A model generated the notes under the pieces. It saw only the letters and a program-made list of their open reading frames with translations, was not told the DNA's origin and ran no database searches. DNA of 64,000 nucleotides, taken from the NCBI GenBank assembly GCA_030066685.1, contig JASJBF010000001.1, positions 62,001-126,000 on the forward strand, given 5' to 3'. The translations under genes and the position numbers were made by a program. This DNA comes from Kiloniellales bacterium. GTDB taxonomy: Bacteria; Pseudomonadota; Alphaproteobacteria; Kiloniellales; JAKSBE01. Numbering within the stretch: the first letter of the stretch is position 1; every line of letters begins with the position of its first letter. Positions 55,826 to 64,000 of this stretch are shown piece after piece.

Positions 55826-57108
55826 CGGCCTTCTGGATTCCCTGCTCGCAGCTCCTTCAGCAACCTCTCCGCCACATCCTGGCGGACCTCGCCGGCTTCG
55901 ATCAGGGCGGCGGCCAGGGTGTCGACCTCCTCGCCCAGGGCGCCGGCCAAGAGGGCGACGTTCTGGGCGTGCAGGGCCATATGGCCCTTCTGGATGCCGG
56001 TGGTGGCGAGGGCGCGCAGGGCGGCGAGGTTCTGGGCCAGGCCGACCGCGCCGATGACCCGGGCGAGGCCTTCCGCAGTCTCGACGCCGAGGACCTTGAG
56101 GTTCTGCTGCGCCGTCGGGTGCAGCCGGGTGGCGCCGCCGACCAAGCCGACGGCCAGCGGCATCTCCAGGACCCCGACCAGATCGTCGGCGGCGTCGGTC
56201 TCCCAGCGGCTGAGGCTGCGGTAGCGGCCGTCGCGGGCGGCGAAGGCGTGGGCGCCGGCCTCGACCGCCCGGGTGTCGTTGCCGGTCGCCAGGACCACCG
56301 CGGTCACGCCGTTCATGATCCCCTTGTTGTGGGTCGCGGCGCGGTAGGGGTCGGCCTCGGCGAAGCGGTAGGCCGAGAGGATGCCGTCGCGCACCTCGGC
56401 GCCGCCGATCTCCGCCAGCGGCCAGAGCGCGCGGGCGCGCACCAGGCGCCGGTCGGCTAGGTTCGAGAGGATGCGCAGGTGGGTCCGGGCGCCGGTCCAC
56501 TCGGCGAGGCGCGGCGCCACGGCCTCGGCCATGGTGTTGACCGCATTGGCCCCCATGGCGTCGCGGGTGTCGACGATCAGGTGGGTGATGACCATGGGTC
56601 CCTCGGCGGTCTCGATGACCCGGACCTCGAGGTCGCGGAAGCCGCCGCCCAGGTCGCACAGCACCGGGTCGGCCGCATCGCAGATGGCCTTGATGTCGGC
56701 GCGCCGCTCCAGGACCTTGAGGCGGACCTGCGCCGGGTCCGGCATGCCGAGCTGCTGAATCTGGGCGATCATCTCATTACCGCTACTGGCTGTGGCGAAG
56801 CCGCCGCTCGCCCGGCAGCGCTTGGCCGCGTTGCCGATCGCGGCGATCACCGAGGACTCCTCGGTCGCCATGGGCACCAGCACGTCGCGGCCGTCGATCA
56901 GCAAGTTGGTGGCGATTCCGAGCGGCACGTTCATCGTTGAGACCGCGTTCTCGACCAGATGGTCGGCCAAGGTCAGCTGATCGCCGGCCGCAGCGGCGTA
57001 GTGCGCCGCCAGTTCCGGCCCGAGCCCGGCCAGCGCCGCAGTCCGCTCGGCACGCTCGACCGGCGTCAGCTTGTGGAAGCCCGAAAGCCGTGAGGTCGTT
57101 TCTGCCAT
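55822..57108 (-). CDS. mvaA: Hydroxymethylglutaryl-CoA reductase, class II (degradative type)
   Basis: 428 residues: catalytic Glu in ENAVSTMNVPLGIATN, VPMATEESSVIAA, the substrate/cofactor segment DTRDAMGANAVNTM, catalytic Lys in THNKGIMNG and the mobile C-terminal His in QKGHMALHA. This is the class II form, used either to oxidise mevalonate for carbon or for the mevalonate pathway. No other mevalonate genes lie next to it. It is transcribed alone on the minus strand. Confidence 0.93.
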   Translation of the reverse strand: MAETTSRLSGFHKLTPVERAERTAALAGLGPELAAHYAAAAGDQLTLADHLVENAVSTMNVPLGIATNLLIDGRDVLVPMATEESSVIAAIGNAAKRCRASGGFATASSGNEMIAQIQQLGMPDPAQVRLKVLERRADIKAICDAADPVLCDLGGGFRDLEVRVIETAEGPMVITHLIVDTRDAMGANAVNTMAEAVAPRLAEWTGARTHLRILSNLADRRLVRARALWPLAEIGGAEVRDGILSAYRFAEADPYRAATHNKGIMNGVTAVVLATGNDTRAVEAGAHAFAARDGRYRSLSRWETDAADDLVGVLEMPLAVGLVGGATRLHPTAQQNLKVLGVETAEGLARVIGAVGLAQNLAALRALATTGIQKGHMALHAQNVALLAGALGEEVDTLAAALIEAGEVRQDVAERLLKELRAGNPEGR

Positions 57109-57427
57109 CGTGGCACCCTCCCCAGGATCGCGGGGAGCTTAGCGCCGGCAGGGCGGTGCAGAAAGGGGCGGGCTTCCGAGCGGCCATGCAGAAAAGAGAG
57201 CGGGCCGCCCGGCCTGACGGCCGTGGCGGCCCTTCTCCATCCGGCCTTCGAAAGCTGCGCGCGGGGCGGTCCTGTCTGCGGCAGCCCCTCGGGGCGGATC
57301 CAGCGCGGTCGGGTTTTCCCGCTCGCTACCCTCTTGAACATCGCCGAGCCGATTTCCTTCCCCGACCGCGGCGCGAGGCGCCGTGGCAATTCGGTGGCGA
57401 GGGTGGCGGCCCGGCCGCAGCCGCGGC
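57109..57427. other. Intergenic region between HMG-CoA reductase and PAS-protein genes
   Basis: About 320 bases with no convincing coding region and no clear repeat; the open frames seen here are not supported by codon pattern or ribosome-binding sites. It should contain the promoter of mvaA. Confidence 0.4.
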
Positions 57428-58024
57428 TCAGAGCAGCAAGCGGAAGGTTTCCTGATAGGCCGAAGGAATCGGCGAGAGGGGCGGGCAATAGGAGAGATCG
57501 GTCACCGTCTTGAAGATCTGCCCGGACAGAACCATCACGACGTCGTTGCTCTCAGAGACCAGCGGCATCATCAGGCGCTTTGTCAGCCGCTCCGGCTGCG
57601 TGCCGTGCAGGGGATAGAGGGACTCCGTATAGAGGGCGCAGCGTTTCCCGATGATCTCGGCGTAAAGCGCAAGGACATAGTCCCGGTAGGGCGGGCGCAG
57701 CAGCTCGTCGAGATACTGCCCGCTCAGGCTCTGGCCGGTGACGGCCTCGACCACGGTGCCGGCGAGGCGGTAGCGCAGGCGACCGTCCTCCAGGATATCG
57801 GTCAGCATGATGTGCGGTAGGATCTCGGGACCGATTTCGACCGGATCGATGTCCTTCCGGGAGGGCAGCTCGCGCCCGGCCTTTTTGCGGGACCAATAGA
57901 GAAAGAGCCGCTGCAGGAGCGGCTGATCGATGCCCGCTGGCGGCCGGGCGGATTCCCCGGCGTCATGGCTTTCGGGGTCGTACCCGAAGGCCCCGCGGGG
58001 TCTCTTCATGCCGATCGTCGTCAC
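57428..58024 (-). CDS. PAS_5-type PAS domain protein
   Basis: 198 residues. The central part (LLQRLFLYWSRKKAGRELPSRKDIDPVEIGPEILPHIMLTDIL ... LRYRLAGTVVEAVTGQSLSGQYLDELL) is the PAS_5 domain typical of alphaproteobacteria. It has no output domain, so it may be a stand-alone sensor or adaptor. ATG 58024 is used; ATG 58009 (MKRPRG) is also possible. It is divergent from paaX with about 180 bases between. Confidence 0.85.
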   Translation of the reverse strand: MTTIGMKRPRGAFGYDPESHDAGESARPPAGIDQPLLQRLFLYWSRKKAGRELPSRKDIDPVEIGPEILPHIMLTDILEDGRLRYRLAGTVVEAVTGQSLSGQYLDELLRPPYRDYVLALYAEIIGKRCALYTESLYPLHGTQPERLTKRLMMPLVSESNDVVMVLSGQIFKTVTDLSYCPPLSPIPSAYQETFRLLL

Positions 58025-58202
58025 GGGCAGGCCCTATCCGGAATGCGCGCAGAGGGTGCGGTCATCAAGAGGCCGATGGTCTGAGCCGTCGGTAAAGAAA
58101 ACCTGAAGAGCCGCCGCAATCCGAGCCGGCTGATTCCGGGGCCGGCGCTCGGGCCGGAATCCGGCTGGACCTGCGTGGCCCGAGCCCCTAAACCCTCGGC
58201 CC

Positions 58203-59147
58203 ATGTCGATCTCCTCCCAGAGCGCCCTGGCCGAGGGCTTGGTGCGCGATTTTGCGGCGCAGCAGCCGATCCGGGCCGGTTCCTTCATCGTTACGATCTA
58301 TGGCGATGCCGTGGCGCCGCGCGGCGGCACCCTGTCCCTGGTCAGCCTCCTGGCCTTGATGTCGGAGGTCGGGGTCAGCGAGAGCCTGGTGCGCACCGCG
58401 GTCTCCCGCCTCGCCGCGGACGGCTGGCTCAGGGGCAGCCGGCAGGGCCGCCACAGCTTCTACAGCCTGACCGAGGACGGCAGCCGGCGCTTCGAGGCGG
58501 CGACCCGCCGGATCTATCTCGGTACGCCTCCGCCCTGGGCGGGGACCTGGGAGGTCGTGCTGCTCCCGGGCGGGGCCGGAGAGGGCCGGGAGGTCCTGCG
58601 CAAGGCCCTGCGCTGGCTGGGTTTCGGCCAGGCCGGCCCGGCGGTGATGATCCACCCGCAGCCCGACCGCGAGGCACTGGCCGCGGTCCTGGGCGAGCCC
58701 GGAGCCGCCGCGGCGGCCCTTCTGGTCTCGGGCACGGCCGGGATCTCCGGCAAGTCGGCCGTGTTGACGCGTCTGGCGGCCGAGAGCTGGGATCTCGAGG
58801 GCCTGGCCGCCGGCTATCGCCAGTTCCAGGACCGCTTCGGGCCGCTGGGCGACGCCTTGGCCGTCGGCAGCGAGCTGACGCCGCTCGAGAGTCTTCTGGT
58901 CCGGCTGCTGCTGATCCACGAGTACCGCAAGGTGATCCTCCGGGATCCGGCCCTGCCGGCGGCGCTGCTGCCGGAGGACTGGCCGGGGCGCGCCGCGCAG
59001 GCCCTGTGCCGGCGGATCTATGCCGGCGTAGTGGAAGGGGCGGAGACCTGGGTCTCCGGGACCCTGCGCGGCGACGACGGGGCCTTGCCGCCGCCCAGCC
59101 CCGATTTCTGGTCGCGCTTCGGCGGCCTGCGCCCGGGAAACCCCTGA
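58203..59147 (+). CDS. paaX: PaaX family phenylacetate-responsive transcriptional repressor
   Basis: 314 residues: N-terminal winged helix with RAGSFIVTIYGDAVAPRGG and VSESLVRTAVSRLAADGWLRGSRQGRHSFYSLTEDG, followed by the PaaX dimer/ligand domain (TWEVVLLPGG, LRWLGFGQ, LLLIHEYRKVILRDPALPAALLP). PaaX represses paa genes and is released by phenylacetyl-CoA. It lies directly upstream of paaABCDE in the same direction, with ~120 bases in between, and so is probably a local regulator of the paa operon. Confidence 0.92.
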   Translation: MSISSQSALAEGLVRDFAAQQPIRAGSFIVTIYGDAVAPRGGTLSLVSLLALMSEVGVSESLVRTAVSRLAADGWLRGSRQGRHSFYSLTEDGSRRFEAATRRIYLGTPPPWAGTWEVVLLPGGAGEGREVLRKALRWLGFGQAGPAVMIHPQPDREALAAVLGEPGAAAAALLVSGTAGISGKSAVLTRLAAESWDLEGLAAGYRQFQDRFGPLGDALAVGSELTPLESLLVRLLLIHEYRKVILRDPALPAALLPEDWPGRAAQALCRRIYAGVVEGAETWVSGTLRGDDGALPPPSPDFWSRFGGLRPGNP

Positions 59148-59267
59148 TTCCCGCCAGGGCTGCGGCCTGAACATTACAGGAATTCATTGTTTTTCGGGGA
59201 ATCTTGTGCCATATCATCGGGTAGAGCCGATCGGCCGGCCACACAGCCATCGGGAGCGACGGCGCGC

Positions 59268-60269
<1,002 letters not shown>

Positions 60270-60290
60270 GCCGGCCGAGGAGACGATCCC

Positions 60291-60578
60291 ATGAGTTCAC
60301 GCGACTGGCCTCTCTACGAGGTCTTCATTCGTTCGCGCAACGGCCTCAGCCACAAGCACGTCGGCAGCCTGCACGCCGCCGATGCCGAGATGGCCCTGGA
60401 GAACGCGCGCGATGTCTACACCCGCCGCGCCGAGGGGGTCAGCATCTGGGTCGTGCCCTCGGCCGAAATCGTCGCCTCCGACCCGGGTGCGAAGGACGCC
60501 TTCTTCGATCCGACGGCGGACAAGATCTACCGCCACCCGACCTTCTACGACATCCCCGACGACGTGAAGAACATCTGA
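60291..60578 (+). CDS. paaB: 1,2-phenylacetyl-CoA epoxidase subunit PaaB
   Basis: 95 residues, the same length as known PaaB: WPLYEVFIRSRNGLSHKHVGSLHAADAEMALENARDVYTRRAEGVSIWVV. PaaB is a structural subunit of the multicomponent epoxidase. ATG 60291 has GAGGAG upstream. It lies 21 bases after paaA and 18 before paaC. Confidence 0.96.
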   Translation: MSSRDWPLYEVFIRSRNGLSHKHVGSLHAADAEMALENARDVYTRRAEGVSIWVVPSAEIVASDPGAKDAFFDPTADKIYRHPTFYDIPDDVKNI

Positions 60579-60596
60579 GCGGCAGAGGCAGAGACG

Positions 60597-61361
60597 ATGA
60601 CCGACATCGCCAGGGACCAGCTCTTAGAATACCTGCTCCGGCTCGGTGACAGCAGCCTGATCCTGGGCCAGCGGCTTTCGGAATGGTGCGGCCACGGCCC
60701 GGAGCTGGAAGAGGACATCGCGCTGATCAATGTCGCGCTCGACCTCATCGGCCAGGCGCGGAGCCTGCTGACCTACGCCGGCGAGGTCGAGGGGCGAGGC
60801 CGCGACGAGGATGCCCTGGCCTTCCTGCGCGACGGCACGGGCTACTGCAACCTTCTGCTGGTCGAGCAGCCCAATCAGGACTTCGCCTACACCATCGCCC
60901 GGCAGTTCCTTTTCGACGCCTTCCATCTGGAGCTGCAACGGGCGCTCTTGGGCTCGGGTGACGAGCGGCTCGCGGCCATCGCCGGAAAGAGCGTGAAGGA
61001 GGTGACCTACCACCTGCGCCACAGCTCGGAATGGCTGGTCCGCCTAGGCGATGGCACACCGCTCAGCCACGACAAGATGCAGACGGCGCTCGACGACCTC
61101 TGGATGTACAGCGGCGAGATGTTCGAGATGGACGCCCTGGAGACCGCGCTGGCCGAGGCCGGCGTGGCGCCCGACCGCGCCGCGTTGCGTCCGGCCTGGG
61201 AGGCGCGGGTCTCGGCGGTGATCGAAGAGGCGACCCTGCAGCGGCCCGACGACGGCTGGATGCAGAGCGGCGGCCTGCGCGGCCGCCACAGCGAGCACCT
61301 AGGCCACATCCTGGCCGAGATGCAGCATCTGCAGCGGGCCCATCCGGGAGCCCAGTGGTGA
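60597..61361 (+). CDS. paaC: 1,2-phenylacetyl-CoA epoxidase subunit PaaC
   Basis: 254 residues of the ferritin-like structural subunit that pairs with PaaA: LLRLGDSSLILGQRLSEWCGHGPELEEDIALINVALDLIGQARSLL, EQPNQDFAYTIARQFLFDAFH and the C-terminal GRHSEHLGHILAEMQHLQRAHPGA. It supports substrate binding but is not the oxygen-activating subunit. The stop overlaps the GTG start of paaD by 4 bases. Confidence 0.96.
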   Translation: MTDIARDQLLEYLLRLGDSSLILGQRLSEWCGHGPELEEDIALINVALDLIGQARSLLTYAGEVEGRGRDEDALAFLRDGTGYCNLLLVEQPNQDFAYTIARQFLFDAFHLELQRALLGSGDERLAAIAGKSVKEVTYHLRHSSEWLVRLGDGTPLSHDKMQTALDDLWMYSGEMFEMDALETALAEAGVAPDRAALRPAWEARVSAVIEEATLQRPDDGWMQSGGLRGRHSEHLGHILAEMQHLQRAHPGAQW

Positions 61362-61900
61362 CCGCGACCCGGCCGGCTACGGACCTTTCTTCCGACCGTG
61401 TGGCCGGACCCAGGACCGCGGAAGAGGCCAAGGTCTGGACACTGCTTGAGGACGTCACCGATCCGGAGATCCCGGTCCTGACCGTGGCCGACCTCGGCGT
61501 GCTGCGCGAGGTCAGGACCGAAGGCGACACGGTCGAAGTGGTGATCACGCCGACCTACTCGGGCTGCCCGGCCATGGACACCATCGAGTCCGACATCCGG
61601 CTTCGGCTCGAAGGCGCCGGCTATCGGGACGTCAAGGTCACCACCGTGCTGGCGCCGGCCTGGACCACCGACTGGCTGAGCGAAGCCGGCCGGGCCAAGC
61701 TCGCCGCCTTCGGAATCGCGCCGCCGGCCGAGGCCAGCGGCAGCAAGCGCGCGCTCTTCGGCGAGGAGCCCGTGGTCGCCTGTCCGCACTGCGGCGCCCG
61801 CGAGACCGAGTGCGTCAGCCAGTTCGGCTCGACCGCCTGCAAGGCGCTCTACCGCTGTCGCGCCTGCCTGGAGCCCTTCGACTACTTCAAGTGCATCTAA
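61358..61900 (+). CDS. paaD: 1,2-phenylacetyl-CoA epoxidase maturation protein PaaD
   Basis: 180 residues. The DUF59/MIP18-like domain (LLEDVTDPEIPVLTVADLGVLREV, TPTYSGCPAMDTIE) is followed by a zinc-ribbon-like tail (CPHCG ... CRAC, FDYFKCI). PaaD is needed for iron-sulfur or diiron assembly in the epoxidase. GTG start overlaps paaC. Slightly longer than E. coli PaaD (~165) because of its N-terminal region. Confidence 0.94.
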   Translation: MTATRPATDLSSDRVAGPRTAEEAKVWTLLEDVTDPEIPVLTVADLGVLREVRTEGDTVEVVITPTYSGCPAMDTIESDIRLRLEGAGYRDVKVTTVLAPAWTTDWLSEAGRAKLAAFGIAPPAEASGSKRALFGEEPVVACPHCGARETECVSQFGSTACKALYRCRACLEPFDYFKCI

Positions 61901-61941
61901 GCGCCGCCGAGCGCCACGTATTCAAAGACACCAGAGGTCCC

Positions 61942-63024
61942 ATGGCCCGCTTCCACGCCCTGACGATCGCCGAGGTCGCGCGCGAGACTGAGGACGCGGT
62001 CGTCGTCACCTTCGATCTGCCGCCGGAGCTGGCCGAGGCCTATGCCTACGTCCAGGGCCAGCACCTGACCCTGCGCCGTGACATCGACGGCGAGGATGTC
62101 CGGCGCAACTATTCGATCTGTAGCGGCGTCGACGAGGGCCGGCTCAGCATCGCGATCAAGCGGGTCGAGGGCGGCCGTTTCTCCAGCTTCGCCAACGACG
62201 CGCTCAAGCCCGGCGACAGGCTCGAGGTCATGACCCCGACCGGCTCCTTCCACACGGCCTTGGATCCGGCCCAGGCCAAGACCTACGTCGCCTTCGCCGC
62301 GGGCAGCGGCATCACGCCGATCATCTCGATCATCAAGACCACCCTGGCGCACGAGCCCGATAGCCGCTTCCTTCTGTTCTACGGCAACCGCAGCGTGGCC
62401 TCGATCATCTTCCGCGAGACCCTGGAGGATCTGAAGGACCGCTACCTGGAGCGCTTCTCGCTCTATCACGTGCTCAGCCGGGAAAAGCAGGAGGTCGAGC
62501 TCTTCAACGGCCGCCTGGACGCCGAGATGGCCGAGGCGCTGCTCTCCGCCTTCTGCCCCGTGGAGTCCATCGACGAGGCCTTCATCTGCGGCCCCGGGAC
62601 CATGATCGAGGCGGTCAGCGGCAAGCTGACGGACCTGGGCCTGCCGGAAGCCAGGATCCACTTCGAGCTCTTCACGACCGAGGTCCAGCGCGCGCCCGAG
62701 TTGCGCCCGGTCGCGCATGGCAAGGTCGAAGGCAGCGGCGACGCGGCCGAGATCACCGTGATCCTCGACGGCGTGCGGACCCGCTTTGAGCTGCCCTACG
62801 ACGGCGAGAGCCTGCTCGACGCAGCCTTGAAGGAAGGCCTCGACCTGCCCTTCTCCTGCAAGGGCGGTGTCTGCTCGACCTGCCGGGCCAAGCTGGTCGA
62901 GGGCAAGGTCGACATGACCGTCAACTACGCTCTGGAGGACGCCGAGGTAGACGCCGGCTTCGTCCTGACCTGCCAGTCGCATCCGCTGACCGAGCGCATC
63001 GTCCTCGACTACGACGAGGCGTAA
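61942..63024 (+). CDS. paaE: 1,2-phenylacetyl-CoA epoxidase reductase subunit PaaE
   Basis: 360 residues: an FAD-binding domain (RRNYSICSGVDEGRLSIAIKRVEGGRFSSFAND), an NAD-binding domain (FAAGSGITPIISIIKTTL, FICGPGTMIEAV) and a C-terminal plant-type [2Fe-2S] domain (FSCKGGVCSTCRAKLVEGKV ... LTCQSHPL). It passes electrons from NADPH to the diiron site of PaaA. Last recognisable gene of the paa operon; paaG, paaZ, paaK and paaJ are not in the window. ATG 61942. Confidence 0.95.
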   Translation: MARFHALTIAEVARETEDAVVVTFDLPPELAEAYAYVQGQHLTLRRDIDGEDVRRNYSICSGVDEGRLSIAIKRVEGGRFSSFANDALKPGDRLEVMTPTGSFHTALDPAQAKTYVAFAAGSGITPIISIIKTTLAHEPDSRFLLFYGNRSVASIIFRETLEDLKDRYLERFSLYHVLSREKQEVELFNGRLDAEMAEALLSAFCPVESIDEAFICGPGTMIEAVSGKLTDLGLPEARIHFELFTTEVQRAPELRPVAHGKVEGSGDAAEITVILDGVRTRFELPYDGESLLDAALKEGLDLPFSCKGGVCSTCRAKLVEGKVDMTVNYALEDAEVDAGFVLTCQSHPLTERIVLDYDEA

Positions 63025-63042
63025 CGCCGCAGCGTGCAGGGG

Positions 63043-63435
63043 TCAACAGGCGTCGGCGGCCTTCGAAGATATCAGGATGCAGCCGGTATCGCGGCGGTAG
63101 GGGCTGAAGGTGCCGATATAGACCTCGTCTTGCGCCGGGCCCGTGCCCGCTCGCGTGTGGTCGGCCTGGTCCTTGCCGATGTGGCCGCGCGGCGTCGGGT
63201 CGCCGGCGAAGCCCCAGGTTGCGGTGTCGGGATCGATCCAATAGCGGCCGCTGGGCACCGGGCCGCCGGCAAGTTCGTCGAGCAGCGCAAGCTGCTTTTC
63301 CGACAATGCCTGGCCGTTGACGATAACCAGACGTTCCTGCGCATTCCCGTCCAGGGCGGCGAGGCCGACCAGAAAGGCGATGATCGCCAAGGTCAGAGCG
63401 AGACGTCCCAAGGTCGGTCGGTTTACCATGTGCAT
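63043..63435 (-). CDS. Secreted hypothetical protein
   Basis: 130 residues with a hydrophobic signal (LALTLAIIAFLVGLAALDGNA). The mature part contains LVIVNGQALSEKQLALLDEL and GRYWIDPDTATWGFAGDPTPRGHIG, a short segment that also occurs in other exported bacterial proteins of unknown function. ATG 63435 has GGAG six bases upstream; ATG 63429 is alternative. It converges on paaE, with its stop 18 bases from the paaE stop. Confidence 0.65.
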   Translation of the reverse strand: MHMVNRPTLGRLALTLAIIAFLVGLAALDGNAQERLVIVNGQALSEKQLALLDELAGGPVPSGRYWIDPDTATWGFAGDPTPRGHIGKDQADHTRAGTGPAQDEVYIGTFSPYRRDTGCILISSKAADAC

Positions 63436-63799
63436 CCTGATCTCCGTTCGGACGCCGCCGGCTCCTGCAGATGACGGCGGGCGCTCAGTTCGAATCCGGC
63501 CCGCGACCGGATCCGACCTGCGAGATAGGGCCTTGCGTGCAAACCGCATGTGATTATTCGCACAGGGCCTGGCCGACCAGGCTTTCGCCGAAGGGGCCGG
63601 CCCCGACGAAAAGAAGGGCCGGCCTCTGATGAGGCCGGCCAAGGCATGATTTGGCGGGAGGTTCGGTGAGAGGGAGCCGGGATCGCCGCCGGCACTGCGG
63701 CATCCGTCTCGCTGTCTCACACCAAGAAATGGTGCGCCCCGAGGCGCCGAAAAGTGACGGTCGTCACAGTTCCCACAGTCCAGGCGCCGAGATGGCGCC
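63436..63799. other. Intergenic region with a hairpin at its centre
   Basis: About 360 bases between the secreted protein gene and the gene cut by the right edge. Apart from the terminator-like hairpin at 63617-63640 I see no gene or repeat in it. Confidence 0.4.
63617..63640. terminator. Hairpin, probable terminator of the gene at the right edge
   Basis: A perfect 10-pair stem GGCCGGCCTC/GAGGCCGGCC with a TGAT loop, 160 bases past the stop of the minus-strand gene that enters from the right. On the minus strand it is followed by CTTCTTTTCG, a weak T-rich run. Confidence 0.5.
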
Positions 63800-64000
63800 T
63801 CACTGCCGGGTCTTGAGCGGCGAGAGCTGGACGATGGCGATGGTCACGAGCGGCGCCATGAGCGTGATCAGGGCCACGGAGATCAACAGCCAGCCGAGTT
63901 CGCCGTAGTCGGCGGCGACCTCGACGGCGCCCGTCGCCCGGTCGACGACCTCGCGCGTCACGACGTAGATCTGGTTCATGTACTTCGTGCCGAGACTGGC
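63800..64000 (-). CDS. Membrane protein, C-terminal part (partial)
   Basis: The gene enters from the right edge; 66 residues and the stop lie in the window. The visible C-terminus has a soluble part (MNQIYVVTREVVDRATGAVEVAADYGEL) followed by a membrane segment (WLLISVALITLMAPLVTIAIV) and a short tail. I cannot assign a family. An in-frame ATG near 63979 could make a very small protein, but the open frame continues to the edge. Confidence 0.55.
   Translation of the reverse strand, partial: ASLGTKYMNQIYVVTREVVDRATGAVEVAADYGELGWLLISVALITLMAPLVTIAIVQLSPLKTRQ

Overview
The window is high-GC DNA with closely packed genes, short spacers, many 4-base start/stop overlaps and frequent GTG or TTG starts. 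The gene families (BMP and sugar ABC transporters, PaaX-paaABCDE, fused indolepyruvate oxidoreductase, class II HMG-CoA reductase, PAS_5-type protein) fit an alphaproteobacterium, perhaps of the Rhodospirillales type. That placement is inference from gene content, not a phylogeny. No rRNA, tRNA, CRISPR array, transposase, integrase or replication origin was recognised.

Region A (1-9.7 kb): the start of a BMP-type solute-binding gene runs off the left edge. It is followed by two short-chain dehydrogenases and an alpha/beta-hydrolase fused to a LuxR helix-turn-helix. Next come a hydrolase next to an AurF-like diiron protein, a secreted protein, a cysteine synthase fused to a glutaredoxin, and a convergent homocysteine S-methyltransferase-family gene.

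Region B (9.7-35.9 kb): a large sugar-acid catabolism locus. One minus-strand operon carries a four-carbon acid sugar kinase (OtnK-type), a class II aldolase/decarboxylase (OtnC-type), a monooxygenase-fold protein, an isopropylmalate-dehydrogenase-family enzyme and a Gfo/Idh/MocA enzyme. The divergent operon carries an LtnD-type dehydrogenase, an SMP-30 lactonase and a GntR/FCD regulator. A four-gene sugar ABC transporter follows. Further right a second divergent pair holds a DenD-like epimerase-fold dehydrogenase, an IlvD/Edd dehydratase, two SDRs and a BMP protein on one side, and a hydroxyacid dehydrogenase, an FAH-family hydrolase and a second HIBADH-type enzyme on the other. Three near-identical palindromes around GTATAC sit exactly in the three control regions, which suggests one GntR regulon. 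An M36 metallopeptidase and a Na/phosphate symporter-like protein interrupt this locus.

Region C (36-45.3 kb): lipoprotein, glutathione transferase, acetyltransferase, a divergent pair of a Pat-like ATP-grasp/GNAT protein and an acetyl-CoA-synthetase-like enzyme followed by an acyl carrier protein, a Yip1-like membrane protein and another class II aldolase.

Region D (45.4-46.9 kb): a small patch of visibly lower GC with two coupled orphan genes and a solitary HicB-like gene, probably acquired.

Region E (47-64 kb): Lrp regulator, fused indolepyruvate oxidoreductase, Glu/Leu/Phe/Val dehydrogenase, AMP nucleosidase, an atypical SDR, a HEIAH-containing unknown, HMG-CoA reductase, a PAS protein, and PaaX with paaABCDE. 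Together the amino-acid dehydrogenase, oxidoreductase and Paa epoxidase could take phenylalanine through phenylpyruvate and phenylacetyl-CoA into ring opening. A truncated membrane-protein gene ends the window.
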